Source: Devosia salina (GTDB taxonomy: Bacteria > Pseudomonadota > Alphaproteobacteria > Rhizobiales > Devosiaceae). From it: DNA of 64,000 nucleotides. The notes under the pieces are model-generated. The model was not told the origin of the DNA, did not search any database, and was given only the letters and a program-made list of their open reading frames with translations. Where the stretch lies: NCBI RefSeq assembly GCF_019504385.1, contig NZ_CP080590.1:2460001-2524000 (forward strand), given 5' to 3'. A program made the position numbers and the translations under genes. Below are positions 25,356 to 34,985 of this stretch, piece after piece (the stretch's first letter is position 1; each line of letters opens with the position of its first letter).

Positions 25356-25568
25356 ATGGACAAGCGCTCCTTCTCCATTGCCGGTCACCGCACCTCGATC
25401 GCGCTCGAACCCGATTTCTGGAACGGTCTTGAGGCGATGGCGGAAACGCGCGGCATGAGCCTGGCAGGCGTCATTCGCGAGATCGACGAAACCCGCCAGA
25501 CCACCAATCTCTCCTCAGCCGTGCGGCTTGCCGTGCTGGCCTGGTATCGCGACGGGCACAAGCACTGA
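25356..25568 (+). CDS. Ribbon-helix-helix domain protein
   Basis: A 70-residue protein with the RHH_4 pattern: the basic strand KRSFSIAGHRTSIALEPDFWNGL, a helix with MAETRGMSLAGVIREIDETR, and a last helix SSAVRLAVLAWYRDG. Such proteins often bind DNA as dimers. It is probably cotranscribed with sspB (15-bp gap). Whether it regulates sspB or ssrA is not known. Confidence 0.8.
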   Translation: MDKRSFSIAGHRTSIALEPDFWNGLEAMAETRGMSLAGVIREIDETRQTTNLSSAVRLAVLAWYRDGHKH

Positions 25569-25628
25569 AGGCTGAGGCAGAGCATGCTCCAAGACCGTTC
25601 GCCAAGCAGCAGTTGAACGGCAGCGGCG

Positions 25629-28600
25629 TCACTGCCCCGGCAGAAGATCGATCGGCTCGTTGACACTATTGCCGATGGGCTGGTTGACGCCCGGCTGGAA
25701 GCCGAGGTCGAGCGGCGTATCGGTGCCGGTGCCGTCCAGTGGGGCCTGTTCCTCGAGCAGTTGCTGCTCTTCGAGGCGCCGCGCTTCTTCCTCGGCGGCC
25801 AGCCTTGCGGCCTCTTCGGCGGCCTTGCGCCGCTGCTCCTCGATCAGCCGGTTGCGTTCCTCGGCGGCCGCGCGCTGGCGGGCCTCATCTTCGAGCCGCA
25901 GGGTTTCGAGCCGCTCGACCTCGAGTTCATTGGCCCGCACCTGGATGGCCGCCACCATTTCGCTGAGGTCCAGCGTGACCTCGGGCGCCAGCAGCGTGCC
26001 CGCGACGCTGGCGATAATCCGCGCCGTATCGGTTTGCACGAGGCCTGTGGGATCGACATAGTCGCGCGGCGTCAGGACGAAGCGGCCATTGAGGCCCAGT
26101 CGCTCCAGCATGAGATTGAGGCTGCCGGCCAGCCGCCCGCCGGTCCCCTCGACGATGAAATTGGCCAGGCGCACCGTGCCACCCGCGATGGAAAAGGCGC
26201 CGCGCGCCTCTTCGGCCACGAACTGGCCCCGCGACAAGGCCAGCCCGATCAGGGTTTCGAGCGCATCGGCCTCGGTATTGAGCACGTCCTCGATCCCGGC
26301 GATGGCCGGGAAGACATCCGGGGTCAAACCTTCGACGCGGAAATCGGTAACGGCGAAATTGCCCTCGCCCGTCATGCTGCGCATGACATCGGCCAGGCTC
26401 GCGCCCGTGCCCTCGAATTGCAGCCCGCCATCGATGCGGCCGGAAAGGCCCGCCCCCACCGCCGCCGGCGCAATGGCATCAAGATCGACGCCCACCAGCG
26501 TGACCTGCCCGGACAGGCTCCGCTCGGCCAGCGAACCGGCACAGCACTGGTCGAGCGACAGCCGCAGCGAACCGCCGCCGACTTCGCCGGCAAGGTTCTT
26601 GATCGACGCCGATTCCGGCGCCCAGGCATAGGTGAACTCAGTCTGGCCAAGGAGTTGACTGCCATTGGCGCTCAGCGCCGGGGTGGCAATGTCGATCTCG
26701 CCCCGCGACGGGCGTTCGACCGCATTGGCCGCCAGCGGCCCCTCGGGCCAGACGCCCTCGCCGGTGCCGATCAGCGCATCATTGCCCAGCAGCGAGGCGA
26801 CGAGCGCCCCCGCTTCAACGCTGTCGATCGACAGCTGGCCGGTAAAGCTGGGCAATTGCCCCAGGCGCTGCATCGAGACCCAGCCGCCAAAGCCGACATC
26901 TCCCGACACGCCGGCAATGGTGCCCAGGGACAGGGTGCGCAGCCCCGCAAAGGTGACGCCGGCGCTCGCCTCAATGCCCGGCAGGCTGGCGCCGCGCGCC
27001 CCCGCCAGCGCCGCAATCCCGCTTGCTTCATCGAGCATCACGTCGATGGTGCCCTCGCCGCTGACCTCGCCGCTCTGCGATAGCCGCAAGCCGCCGAAAT
27101 AGCTGATGGACTGCCCGCCCTGGCTGAGCGCGACCCTACCGTCGAACCCGTCGCCATTGTTGCCTTCGACAAACAGGCTCGCCACGAAACTGTCCTCGCC
27201 GGCAAAGAGAGGAACATCGGCGAGCCCGAGCTGCGCCAGCGCCGCCTCGCCATCTTCGCCCTCCAGCGACACCACGAGCCGCAGGTCGTCGCGCGACAAT
27301 TCACCCAGTCCCCCGGACATCTCGGCGCGCAGGTCAAGCGCGGAAGCGCCCAGGGACCCACCCAGCGTCAGGACCTGGCCGCTGCCCTGTTCGGCCTCGG
27401 CGAGCAGGAACTGCAGATCGGCCGGCCAGACGCTCTCCAGCCCCTGCTGCCAGCCAAAGGGCACGCCGGCCATTTCATAGACGGCGGCAAGCCCCGGCGC
27501 GTCAGCTGATGCCACCGCCAATTGGCCCGAGCCGGTCACCCGCGGATCGCTGAGCGTGCCGGAAAAGCGCATCGTGGAACTGAGAGAAAGGCCGCCCCAG
27601 TCGCTCGCCGACAGCCTCGAGAACCGGATGGCCGCAGGCGACCACTGCGCCTCGGCCACCAGGTCCCGGGCCGGCAGGCCCAGCACATCGACCGTCCCGG
27701 CCGTGATCGAGAAGCTGCCATCGGGAAAGCTGATCAGGAAATTGCTGTCGCCCGTCACATCGGGCACCAGCGCCAACAAGGCCTCGGTTTCGCCGCTATC
27801 CAATTGCCCCAGTTGCAGCACGGTATCGAGCCGCGGCTCGGCGCCGAAACCGATGCGCATCTCGAAGCCGGCCTCCTCGCCGTCCAGCAGCAGCCGGCCA
27901 TTGCTCAGCCCCAGCGCATCGCCTGCCAGCATCACCCGTCCATGCAGCGAACCGGGCATGTTGAACAGGGGATTGTCCTCGCTGGGCCGTTTCCACAATT
28001 GCGAAAGCGCCTCGAGGCGGGCCGCCTCCACGCTGGCATCGCCGCGGAAGCCAACGGTGCCGCCATCATTGGTCACCACGCCGGCAAACCGCACTTCGGT
28101 TTCGCCGGGGAGCTGGGCCACCGCCTGCTCAACCGTCCAGCGCGCGCCATCCGTCGTCGCATCGACCCGCACCTCCCGCAGCGCGAAACCGCGCAGGCCG
28201 ACTTCGGCCAGGTCAATGCCCAGCCGCCCCGGCATGGGCGGCAGCGGCGGGGCCGGTATTTCCGACAGAAGCCGCACGAATTCATAGGGCAACTCGCCGG
28301 GCACCTCGGTGGCGTCACGCGGCGGCAGCGAGAACACCCCGCCCGAAACCACGGCATCAAAGCTGCGCCGCTGCCCAAGCTGGATGCTCGCCGCGCCGGT
28401 CAGGCGCATGCCCGCCCGGTTTTCATCGGGATGCAGCGTATAGCCGGACAGGACCACGCGATCGGACGAGGCCGTCACCGCGCTTTCCAGCACCAGGTCC
28501 CCGCGAATGTCGTCGGCCGCCTCGGCCTCGGGCGGGGCCTGCCGATAGGTCATGTCGCCCTCGAAACGCGGCGCCGCGCCGGCGGTCAGCACGCCCTCGA

Positions 28601-29255
28601 CGGTAAGCGAGAACCCGCCGAGCGCCTCATGCACGAAGCTCGATATGCGCGCCTTGCCGTCGGCATCGGCGGTGCCCGAATTGACCCTGAGGTCATAGCG
28701 CACATCGCCATAATCCGCACTGCCCTGGAACTGGAACGGCCCGGCAAAGCTGGAAAGCCTGAGATCGCCATCAATGCGATCGAGGGTGAAGGTCTCGGCG
28801 GAGCGCAGATCCTCGAGCCGGATGCTGCCATTGCTGATGCGGGCATGACCCAGCGCCACTCCGGACCCAGCGCCACCCAGATCGACGCCACTGCCGAACA
28901 GGCCGTTCTCGTCCACCGTGAGGTGCACCACCGGCGCTTCGAGGCTGAGCGCGGTGACATTGTAGATGTCGCGCAGGAAATCCATCAGCGCAAATTCCGC
29001 CTCGACCGCCCCGACCGTGGCCGCCGGGCCTTCCGGATCGCCCACGATCACATCGGAAAAGGCCAGGCGCGGGCTGGGCAGCAGCGAGAAGGAGATATCG
29101 CCGCGAATCGAGACCTCGGCCCCGAGCACGCCCGAGGCCAGCACCTCCATGCGGTCGCGATAATCGCCCCACTGGATGAAGCGCGGCGCGATGAAGGCGC
29201 CGGCCAGCACCACAATGGCGAAGATGCCGACCACGATATAGATGCGATTGAGCAC
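25629..29255 (-). CDS. AsmA-family envelope protein
   Basis: A 1,208-residue protein anchored by one N-terminal helix (VLNRIYIVVGIFAIVVLAGAF) with the rest periplasmic. Relatives (AsmA, TamB, YhdP) are thought to bridge the envelope and move lipids. The opening FIQWGDYRDRMEVLASGVLGAEVSIRGDISFSLLPSPRLAFSDVIVG-type region is the AsmA N-domain. The last third (GNFAVTDFRVEGL to GRFVLTPRDYV) is the AsmA_2 domain, between long beta-rich repeats. A charged Glu/Arg/Ala coiled-coil tail of about 70 residues precedes the last 40. The start is a GTG at 29255; earlier codons in the frame run through a palindromic repeat and are rejected. Confidence 0.85.
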   Translation of the reverse strand: MLNRIYIVVGIFAIVVLAGAFIAPRFIQWGDYRDRMEVLASGVLGAEVSIRGDISFSLLPSPRLAFSDVIVGDPEGPAATVGAVEAEFALMDFLRDIYNVTALSLEAPVVHLTVDENGLFGSGVDLGGAGSGVALGHARISNGSIRLEDLRSAETFTLDRIDGDLRLSSFAGPFQFQGSADYGDVRYDLRVNSGTADADGKARISSFVHEALGGFSLTVEGVLTAGAAPRFEGDMTYRQAPPEAEAADDIRGDLVLESAVTASSDRVVLSGYTLHPDENRAGMRLTGAASIQLGQRRSFDAVVSGGVFSLPPRDATEVPGELPYEFVRLLSEIPAPPLPPMPGRLGIDLAEVGLRGFALREVRVDATTDGARWTVEQAVAQLPGETEVRFAGVVTNDGGTVGFRGDASVEAARLEALSQLWKRPSEDNPLFNMPGSLHGRVMLAGDALGLSNGRLLLDGEEAGFEMRIGFGAEPRLDTVLQLGQLDSGETEALLALVPDVTGDSNFLISFPDGSFSITAGTVDVLGLPARDLVAEAQWSPAAIRFSRLSASDWGGLSLSSTMRFSGTLSDPRVTGSGQLAVASADAPGLAAVYEMAGVPFGWQQGLESVWPADLQFLLAEAEQGSGQVLTLGGSLGASALDLRAEMSGGLGELSRDDLRLVVSLEGEDGEAALAQLGLADVPLFAGEDSFVASLFVEGNNGDGFDGRVALSQGGQSISYFGGLRLSQSGEVSGEGTIDVMLDEASGIAALAGARGASLPGIEASAGVTFAGLRTLSLGTIAGVSGDVGFGGWVSMQRLGQLPSFTGQLSIDSVEAGALVASLLGNDALIGTGEGVWPEGPLAANAVERPSRGEIDIATPALSANGSQLLGQTEFTYAWAPESASIKNLAGEVGGGSLRLSLDQCCAGSLAERSLSGQVTLVGVDLDAIAPAAVGAGLSGRIDGGLQFEGTGASLADVMRSMTGEGNFAVTDFRVEGLTPDVFPAIAGIEDVLNTEADALETLIGLALSRGQFVAEEARGAFSIAGGTVRLANFIVEGTGGRLAGSLNLMLERLGLNGRFVLTPRDYVDPTGLVQTDTARIIASVAGTLLAPEVTLDLSEMVAAIQVRANELEVERLETLRLEDEARQRAAAEERNRLIEEQRRKAAEEAARLAAEEEARRLEEQQLLEEQAPLDGTGTDTPLDLGFQPGVNQPIGNSVNEPIDLLPGQ

Positions 29256-29384
29256 TGTGCCTGATCTGCCCCGGCTGAAACTGCCGTGAGTGTAGGCAGT
29301 TGCGGGGCATGCGCAAGCCCGCCATGACGCCTTTTGAGGAAAGCAAAGGGGCATGCAACAATCGCACCCTCTGGCTTGCCACCT

Positions 29385-29491
29385 ACCCCCACCCTTGGTC
29401 CCTCCCCACAAGGGGGAGGGAGACGATGAACACGGGCAACTCGGCCCTTCGCCTCCCTCCCCTTGATGGGGAGGGAATGAGGGTGGGGTGA
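29385..29491. repeat. Palindromic intergenic repeat, family A (unit 2)
   Basis: Closest match to unit 1: the same two hairpins and outer CCCCACCCT / AGGGTGGGG pair, and even the same GAGACGATGAACAC linker, with differences only in the central spacer. It lies between the AsmA-family gene and the terminator of the phytase-like gene. Confidence 0.85.
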
Positions 29492-29513
29492 CCGCGCAAT
29501 CGTGCAAAGCAAA

Positions 29514-29542
29514 GAAAAACGGCCGGGCAGATGCCCGGCCGT
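29514..29542 (-). terminator. Terminator of the phytase-like gene
   Basis: An 11-bp perfect stem (ACGGCCGGGCA / TGCCCGGCCGT) with a two-base loop, followed on the minus strand by TTTTTCTTT. It lies 22 bases after the stop codon. Confidence 0.85.
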
Positions 29543-29564
29543 CTACAAGGTCAAGGAGGTGACC

Positions 29565-31745
29565 TTAAAGAGAACCGATGGACCAGAACATGGTTTCACC
29601 CGAACTGTCGTCGACACCGTCATTGTCGGTGACCACGAAGCCCTCGCCGCTGGCGTCCACGGCAAAGCCTTCCACCTTGTCGAGCACATAGCCACCGGTG
29701 GAGGTCAGGTCGGGGATGAGGTCGCGCACCAGGGTCTTGGTGACGGTCGGCAGTTCGCCGCCCAGCGCGCCCGGCACCAATTCGCTGACCGGCACGCTGT
29801 AGAGCGCCTTGAGCTGGGCGTTCTCGCCGATCTGGTTGTCGCGCTCGACGATATAGACCTGGTCGCCATGGGCGGTGATCTCGGAAAGACCGACCCAGGC
29901 ACCGTCAGCCGGGGCTTCGAGCGGATAGTTGACCGCGCCCCATTCGCCACTGGCGATATTGTAGGAGACGAGCTTCACGGTGCCCTTGGCGTCGTTCTTC
30001 CATTCGCGCTGGATGGCGATCCAGAGCGTGGCGTCGTCGCCCTCGCCCACCATGGTCACGCCTTCGGCACCAAAGCGGATTTCCTCGGCCAGCAGTTCGG
30101 CCGGGAAGGCCACTTCCTTGACGATCTCGCCATCGGCATCGACATGGTAGAGCGCATGCGGGATCAGCCGGTCGGTACGGCCTTCGGACGCCAGCCAGAA
30201 CCCACCTTTTCCGTCAAGCGTGATGCCTTCCAGATCCAGCTTCTGCGCCGGATGGCCATTGCGCGTCACCACGGTCTTGGCGGTGATGCGGGCGGGATGG
30301 CCTGTGGCGTCGATGGTGTAGATCGAGGGCTGCGCGCCCAGGAAACTGTCGGACACGCCATAGAGCATGCCCGGCTTTTCCGCATCGGCGACCAGGCCCG
30401 AAAGCGCCACCCAGCCCAGCGGCCGGCCATCGGCGTCAAGATCGGACATGATATGCGGATAGGTGGGAGCGTCGGCTTCGGCCAGTTCGAAGATCGAGAC
30501 ATGGCTGCGGGCAAGGCCATCGGCACCGAGATCGGTCTCGTTGGCGGTGACAAGGAGGTTGCGGGCCGGGATGGCCACGGCACCTTCAGGACCGATGCCG
30601 GAGGGCAGCGCCTGGACGAATTCGGGCTCGGCGCCGGTATCCTTGTAGATCGCGACGAGCGAGGCACGCTCCATGCCGATCATCAGATAGGTGTCATCGC
30701 CGAAGTGAGCGACGTCCACGCCTTCCGGCTCGACACCCTTGGCGTCGGATCGCTTGTCCGGATAATGGCCGAATTGGGCGGCCAGATGGTCAAGCGAAGC
30801 GCCGCTGTCAAAAAGCATCTCGCCGGCCTTGTTGAAGATCGAGAAGCTGCGCGAGCCGCCATTGTAGTCGCCCTCATTGGCAACGACGAAGCGCTGGTCA
30901 TCGATCCACTTGACCGCGTCCGGCTCACGCAGACGGTCGGCCTGCTTGCCCGTGAAATCGAGCGAACCATTGTCCTCGGTGTCGATGCTTTCGAGGGTCA
31001 CCGAACCGGCGGAGAAATGCGCGGTGACGGTGCCAGAATTGCCATCGACGATGACGAAGTGGTTGTTTTCCTGGAGGGAAACCACAACCTCGTTGAGGCT
31101 GTTGATCGACACATATTCGGGCTCGGGATCATCGCCGGCAATCTCGGCAAGGCCCGTGAGGTCGACGATTTTGAGGGTGGAGCAATCCACCGCGCCATCG
31201 ACGACATTGACCAGCGCCAGCGCACCGGCCGGCATCTGCGGGAGTTCGCCATCGTTGAAGTCTTCGTCGCGCTCATTCTCGATGGCGACGGCAATCAGCG
31301 AGCCATCGGCATTGCGAGCCACGGAATCGGGCTGGCCGCCAAGGTCGCAGGTGGCTTCAACTGTCTGGGTCGCCAGATCGATGGTGGCAAGATTGCCCGA
31401 GGGCTCGGTATAGCTTTCCGAAGTGTTGACGCCGGCATAGACCTTGCCGCCATCCACCACCACGGTGGTCGGCTCGCCATCAAGCGCCAGGAAGCCCGCG
31501 GCCTTGGGTGCCTTGGGGTCGGCGATATCGACGAACCCGATGCCGCCAGCGGGGCTATCGGAATAGATGAGGGTCATGCCGTCTTCCGAGACGGTGATGA
31601 TTTCGGACGAGGTTTCCTCCGCGTCGGGCGTGTTGAGCGCGACCGGGAAGCTGGCAATGCGATTGAAATATTGGGCGGCCTCTGCGCCGGCCGTAGAAAG
31701 GAGCAGTGCTGCGCTCAGGGCAGCGAGACGCTTTTGAGCAATCAT
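29565..31745 (-). CDS. Secreted phytase-like esterase
   Basis: A 726-residue exported protein. The signal peptide MIAQKRLAALSAALLLSTAGAEA is followed by a beta-propeller-like N-terminal half with repeated D-x-A-x-x blade motifs. The second half has the features of the esterase-like phytase domain: LSGLVADAEKPGMLYGVSDSF, KLDLEGITLDGKGGFWLASEG, EVAFPAEL, FGAEGVTM, and VGLSEITAHGDQVYIVERDNQIG. The latter glutamates and aspartates bind calcium in related proteins. It probably acts in the periplasm or outside on phosphate esters. A Pho-box-like site 57 bp upstream agrees with induction by phosphate shortage. The start at 31745 follows GGGGGA. Confidence 0.82.
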   Translation of the reverse strand: MIAQKRLAALSAALLLSTAGAEAAQYFNRIASFPVALNTPDAEETSSEIITVSEDGMTLIYSDSPAGGIGFVDIADPKAPKAAGFLALDGEPTTVVVDGGKVYAGVNTSESYTEPSGNLATIDLATQTVEATCDLGGQPDSVARNADGSLIAVAIENERDEDFNDGELPQMPAGALALVNVVDGAVDCSTLKIVDLTGLAEIAGDDPEPEYVSINSLNEVVVSLQENNHFVIVDGNSGTVTAHFSAGSVTLESIDTEDNGSLDFTGKQADRLREPDAVKWIDDQRFVVANEGDYNGGSRSFSIFNKAGEMLFDSGASLDHLAAQFGHYPDKRSDAKGVEPEGVDVAHFGDDTYLMIGMERASLVAIYKDTGAEPEFVQALPSGIGPEGAVAIPARNLLVTANETDLGADGLARSHVSIFELAEADAPTYPHIMSDLDADGRPLGWVALSGLVADAEKPGMLYGVSDSFLGAQPSIYTIDATGHPARITAKTVVTRNGHPAQKLDLEGITLDGKGGFWLASEGRTDRLIPHALYHVDADGEIVKEVAFPAELLAEEIRFGAEGVTMVGEGDDATLWIAIQREWKNDAKGTVKLVSYNIASGEWGAVNYPLEAPADGAWVGLSEITAHGDQVYIVERDNQIGENAQLKALYSVPVSELVPGALGGELPTVTKTLVRDLIPDLTSTGGYVLDKVEGFAVDASGEGFVVTDNDGVDDSSGETMFWSIGSL

Positions 31746-31801
31746 GATGGGTCCCCCAGAAATGATGCGGGCCCCGCTTAGGCGTGGTGGAAAACAGACC
31801 G

Positions 31802-31830
31802 ATGACGCTTGCATGACGATGCCGTGACAG
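31802..31830 (-). promoter_or_regulatory. Pho-box-like site before the phytase-like gene
   Basis: Three 7-bp units on an 11-bp period, read on the minus strand: CTGTCAC, TCGTCAT and GCGTCAT, separated by GGCA and GCAA. The PhoB consensus is CTGTCAT with a 4-bp spacer. The site is 57 bp upstream of the start codon, the distance expected if PhoB replaces a -35 element. Confidence 0.6.
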
Positions 31831-31952
31831 GCCGGACTTCTATACAGGCGCGGCCGCCATCCCTATATTGGCGGGCAAGAACAAAATGAGATTCGTCAAG
31901 GCTTGGCTGCGCACCTGTCCCGGAACGCGCGGACCTTGGAACAAGAGCGCGC

Positions 31953-34292
31953 ATGCCCGACACTGCCCCCCTGCCCCGCCCCCAAGGCGGCCCGATCACC
32001 AGCCAGCTCCGGCAGAATGCGGGGCCGGACTATCTGTCCGGGCTGAACCCGGAGCAGCGCGAGGCTGTGCTTTCAACCGAGGGCCCGCTGCTGGTGCTCG
32101 CGGGGGCCGGCACCGGCAAGACGCGCGTGCTGACGACCCGCATCGCGCACATCCTGCGGGAGAAGAAGGCCTGGCCCTCGGAAATCCTGTCGGTGACCTT
32201 CACCAACAAGGCGGCCCGGGAGATGAAGGACCGCATCGCCTATCTCGTCGGTAACGCGCTTGAGGGCATGCCTTGGCTCGGCACCTTTCACTCGATTTCG
32301 GCGCGCATCCTGCGCCGCCACGCCGAATTGGTCGATCTCAAACCCCAGTTCACCATTCTCGATACAGACGACCAGATCCGTCTCATCAAACAATTGCTGG
32401 AAGCGGAAAACATCGACGAGAAGCGTTGGCCGGCCCGTCAGTTCGCCGGCATGCTGGATGCCTGGAAGAACCGCGGCCTGCTGCCCAAGGACGTGCCCGC
32501 CGCCGACAGCGGCTATTTCGCCAATGGCAAGGGTGGCAAGCTCTACTACGACTATCAGGCGCGGCTGAAGACGCTGAACGCCGCCGATTTCGGCGATCTT
32601 TTGCTCGAATGCATTCGCCTGTTCCGCGAGAACCCCGAAGTCCTGGCCGAATATCATCGCCGCTTCAAATACATCCTTGTCGACGAATATCAGGACAGCA
32701 ACACGGCCCAATATCTCTGGCTGCGCCTGCTGGCGCAGGGCAAGCCTGCCAGCGAAGCCAATATCTGCGTGGTGGGCGATGACGACCAGTCGATCTATGG
32801 CTGGCGCGGCGCCGAGGTGGACAATATCCTGCGCTTCGAGACCGATTTTCCCGGCGCCAAGGTCATCAAGCTCGAGCGCAACTACCGCTCCACCGCCAAT
32901 ATCCTCAAGGCCGCCTCGACGCTAATCGCCTATAATGAAGGACGCTTAGGCAAGACGCTCTTCACCGACATTGCCGAGGGCGGCGAGCCGATCTCGTTCA
33001 CGCAGGTCTATGACAGCGAGGAAGAAGCCCGCACCATCGGGGAGGAAATCGAGCAATATCAGCGCCAGGGTGAAGCGCTCAATTCCATGGCCATCCTGGT
33101 GCGCGCCTCCTTCCAGATGCGCGAATTCGAAGAGCGCTTCATCACGCTTGGTCTCAACTATCGCGTCGTCGGCGGCCCGCGCTTCTATGAGCGCAAGGAA
33201 ATCCGCGATGCGCTGGCCTATCTACGGCTGGTGGCGCAGCCGGCCGACGACCTCGCCTTCGAGCGCATCGTCAATGTGCCCAAGCGCGGGCTGGGCGACA
33301 CCACCGTCAAGATGCTGATGGAGACCGCGCGGCACATGCAGGTGCCGCTGCTGCAGGCCGTGCGCATGATGGTGGAAACCGAGGATCTGAAGCCCAAGCA
33401 GCGCACCACGCTGCGCGCTCTTGTCGGCCAATTCGATGACTGGGCCTATCGCGCCGAAACCCTGCCGCCCTACCAGCTCGTCGAGCAGATCCTCGAGGAA
33501 AGCGGCTATATGGACATGCTGAGCGCCGACAAGTCAGTCGAAAGCCAGGGCCGCAAGGAAAACCTCAAGGAACTCAGCCGCTCCATGGAAGAGTTCGAGT
33601 CGCTCGGCGGTTTCCTCGAACATATTTCGCTGGTCATGGACCGCGACAGTGCCGATTCCAGCGATGCCGTCACCATCATGACGCTGCATTCGGCCAAGGG
33701 GCTGGAATTCGACACCGTCTTCCTGCCCGGCTGGGAAGACGGCACCTTCCCCAGCCAGCGCTCCATGGATGAAAGTGGCCGCGCGGGTCTCGAGGAAGAG
33801 CGGCGCCTCGGTTATGTCGGCATTACCCGCGGCCGCAAGCGCGTCCGCATCTCCGCCGCCCAGAACCGGCGCATCCACGGCCTCTGGCAATCGGCCATTC
33901 CCAGCCGCTTCATCGACGAACTGCCGCCTGACGCGGTGGAGGTCACCGACCGCGGCTCGGCCTATGGCGGCTATGGCTATGGCGGCGGTGCCGCGAGCCG
34001 CTTCAACAAGGCCGACCCCTTTGAAAGCGTCTATGAAACCCCCGGCTGGCAGCGCGCCCGCGCCAACCAGGCCAGCCGAAAAGGCGATGGTCCACTGACC
34101 ATCGAGGGCGACCTCGTCGCCCGCTCCGTCGACCTCGGCGGCCAATCGAGCGGCTACGCCTTGGGGGAACGCGTGTTCCACCTCAAATTCGGCTATGGCG
34201 AAGTCATCCAGATCGAAGGCAACAAGCTGACCATCGACTTCGAAAAGGCCGGGACCAAGAAGGTGCTGGAGAGCTTTATCAAGAAGGGGTAG
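31953..34292 (+). CDS. uvrD: UvrD/PcrA-type DNA helicase
   Basis: Superfamily 1A 3'-5' helicase for nucleotide excision and mismatch repair and for removing proteins from DNA. The 779 residues contain motif Q/I (LNPEQREAVLSTEGPLLVLAGAGTGKT), Ia (FTNKAAREMK), II (LVDEYQDSN), III (GDDDQSIYGWRGAE), IV (LERNYRS), V (TLHSAKGLEFD) and VI (EERRLGYVGITRGRKR). A glycine/tyrosine-rich linker (YGGYGYGGG) leads to a C-terminal Tudor-like tail (FHLKFGYGEVIQIEGNKLTIDF) that binds RNA polymerase in PcrA/UvrD. Confidence 0.95.
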   Translation: MPDTAPLPRPQGGPITSQLRQNAGPDYLSGLNPEQREAVLSTEGPLLVLAGAGTGKTRVLTTRIAHILREKKAWPSEILSVTFTNKAAREMKDRIAYLVGNALEGMPWLGTFHSISARILRRHAELVDLKPQFTILDTDDQIRLIKQLLEAENIDEKRWPARQFAGMLDAWKNRGLLPKDVPAADSGYFANGKGGKLYYDYQARLKTLNAADFGDLLLECIRLFRENPEVLAEYHRRFKYILVDEYQDSNTAQYLWLRLLAQGKPASEANICVVGDDDQSIYGWRGAEVDNILRFETDFPGAKVIKLERNYRSTANILKAASTLIAYNEGRLGKTLFTDIAEGGEPISFTQVYDSEEEARTIGEEIEQYQRQGEALNSMAILVRASFQMREFEERFITLGLNYRVVGGPRFYERKEIRDALAYLRLVAQPADDLAFERIVNVPKRGLGDTTVKMLMETARHMQVPLLQAVRMMVETEDLKPKQRTTLRALVGQFDDWAYRAETLPPYQLVEQILEESGYMDMLSADKSVESQGRKENLKELSRSMEEFESLGGFLEHISLVMDRDSADSSDAVTIMTLHSAKGLEFDTVFLPGWEDGTFPSQRSMDESGRAGLEEERRLGYVGITRGRKRVRISAAQNRRIHGLWQSAIPSRFIDELPPDAVEVTDRGSAYGGYGYGGGAASRFNKADPFESVYETPGWQRARANQASRKGDGPLTIEGDLVARSVDLGGQSSGYALGERVFHLKFGYGEVIQIEGNKLTIDFEKAGTKKVLESFIKKG

Positions 34293-34325
34293 CGAGGCCA
34301 AAGACCGAGACGCCACTGTTCATCA

Positions 34326-34480
34326 CCTCCCTCCCCCTTGTGGGGAGGGTAGCGCCGCTGGACCCGAAGGGTCCTAGCAGAGCTGGGGTGGGGGTGCAGG
34401 GTTATCAGCGCATTCGCGGTCGGCTGCCTCCCGCCAGTCCCCCACCCTCATTCCCTCCCTAAGAGGGGGAGGGAGGCGAT
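34326..34480. repeat. Palindromic intergenic repeat, family A (unit 3)
   Basis: Downstream of uvrD. CTCCCCCTTGTGGGGAGGG at one end, CCCTCCCTAAGAGGGGGAGGG at the other, with the CTGGGGTGGGGG / CCCCACCCTC pair inside and an extra hairpin around GGACCCGAAGGGTCC. Together with unit 4 it brackets the YbjQ gene. Confidence 0.75.
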
Positions 34481-34552
34481 GGAACCGCCAGGATACCCTT
34501 GCGTCCGCCGCCGTCCTCCCCACATTCTCCTGCACCAACAGGAGCCAAACCC

Positions 34553-34870
34553 ATGATCATCTCGACCACCCCCACCCTCGAAGGCCGACCCATCCGGGAT
34601 TATCTCGGCATTGCCACCGGCGAGGTGATCGTGGGCGCCAATATCTTCAAGGACCTGTTTGCCGGTATCCGCGACATTGTCGGCGGCCGGGCCGGCGCCT
34701 ATGAGGGCGCCTTGCGCGACGCGCGGCAGGAAGCGTTCCGCGAGCTGGAAGCCGAAGCCCGCCGCATGGGCGCCGATGCCGTGGTTGGCGTCGACATCGA
34801 CTATGAAGTGGTCGGCCAGGGCGGCTCGATGCTGATGGTGTCCGTTTCGGGCACAGCGGTGAAGCTATAA
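34553..34870 (+). CDS. YbjQ-family protein
   Basis: A 105-residue member of the YbjQ/UPF0145 family (DUF74), a pentamer-forming beta-alpha fold annotated as heavy-metal binding, though true function is unproven. The family pattern is complete: IISTTPTLEGRPIRDYLGIATGEVIVG, DIVGGRAGAYEGALRDAR, EAFRELEAEARRMGADAVVGVDIDYEV and the final VSVSGTAVKL. The ribosome site GGAG lies 8 bases before the ATG. It is flanked on both sides by palindromic repeats. Confidence 0.9.
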   Translation: MIISTTPTLEGRPIRDYLGIATGEVIVGANIFKDLFAGIRDIVGGRAGAYEGALRDARQEAFRELEAEARRMGADAVVGVDIDYEVVGQGGSMLMVSVSGTAVKL

Positions 34871-34947
34871 ACACCCCCACCCCGGCTGCGCTGTGGCCAA
34901 TCGGCCAAGCTACGCGACCCTCCCCACAAGGGGGAGGGAGACAATGA
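34871..34947. repeat. Palindromic intergenic repeat, family A (unit 4, partial)
   Basis: A CCCCCACCCC outer arm and the CTCCCCACAAGGGGGAGGG hairpin followed by GAGACAATGAA, as in units 1 and 2, but with a different central piece and no second hairpin. Confidence 0.7.
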
Positions 34948-34985
34948 AGCCGGCGCCTCGGCGATCTTGATACATCGCCTTGCCG

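Noticed and set aside
25761..29264. Long plus-strand open frames (440 and 580 codons) opposite the AsmA-family gene
   Set aside because: Antisense shadows of a large GC-rich gene, with no motif and no start signals.
29502..31781. A plus-strand open frame of 759 codons opposite the phytase-like gene
   Set aside because: It mirrors the gene on the other strand, has the composition of an antisense translation, and lacks a ribosome site.
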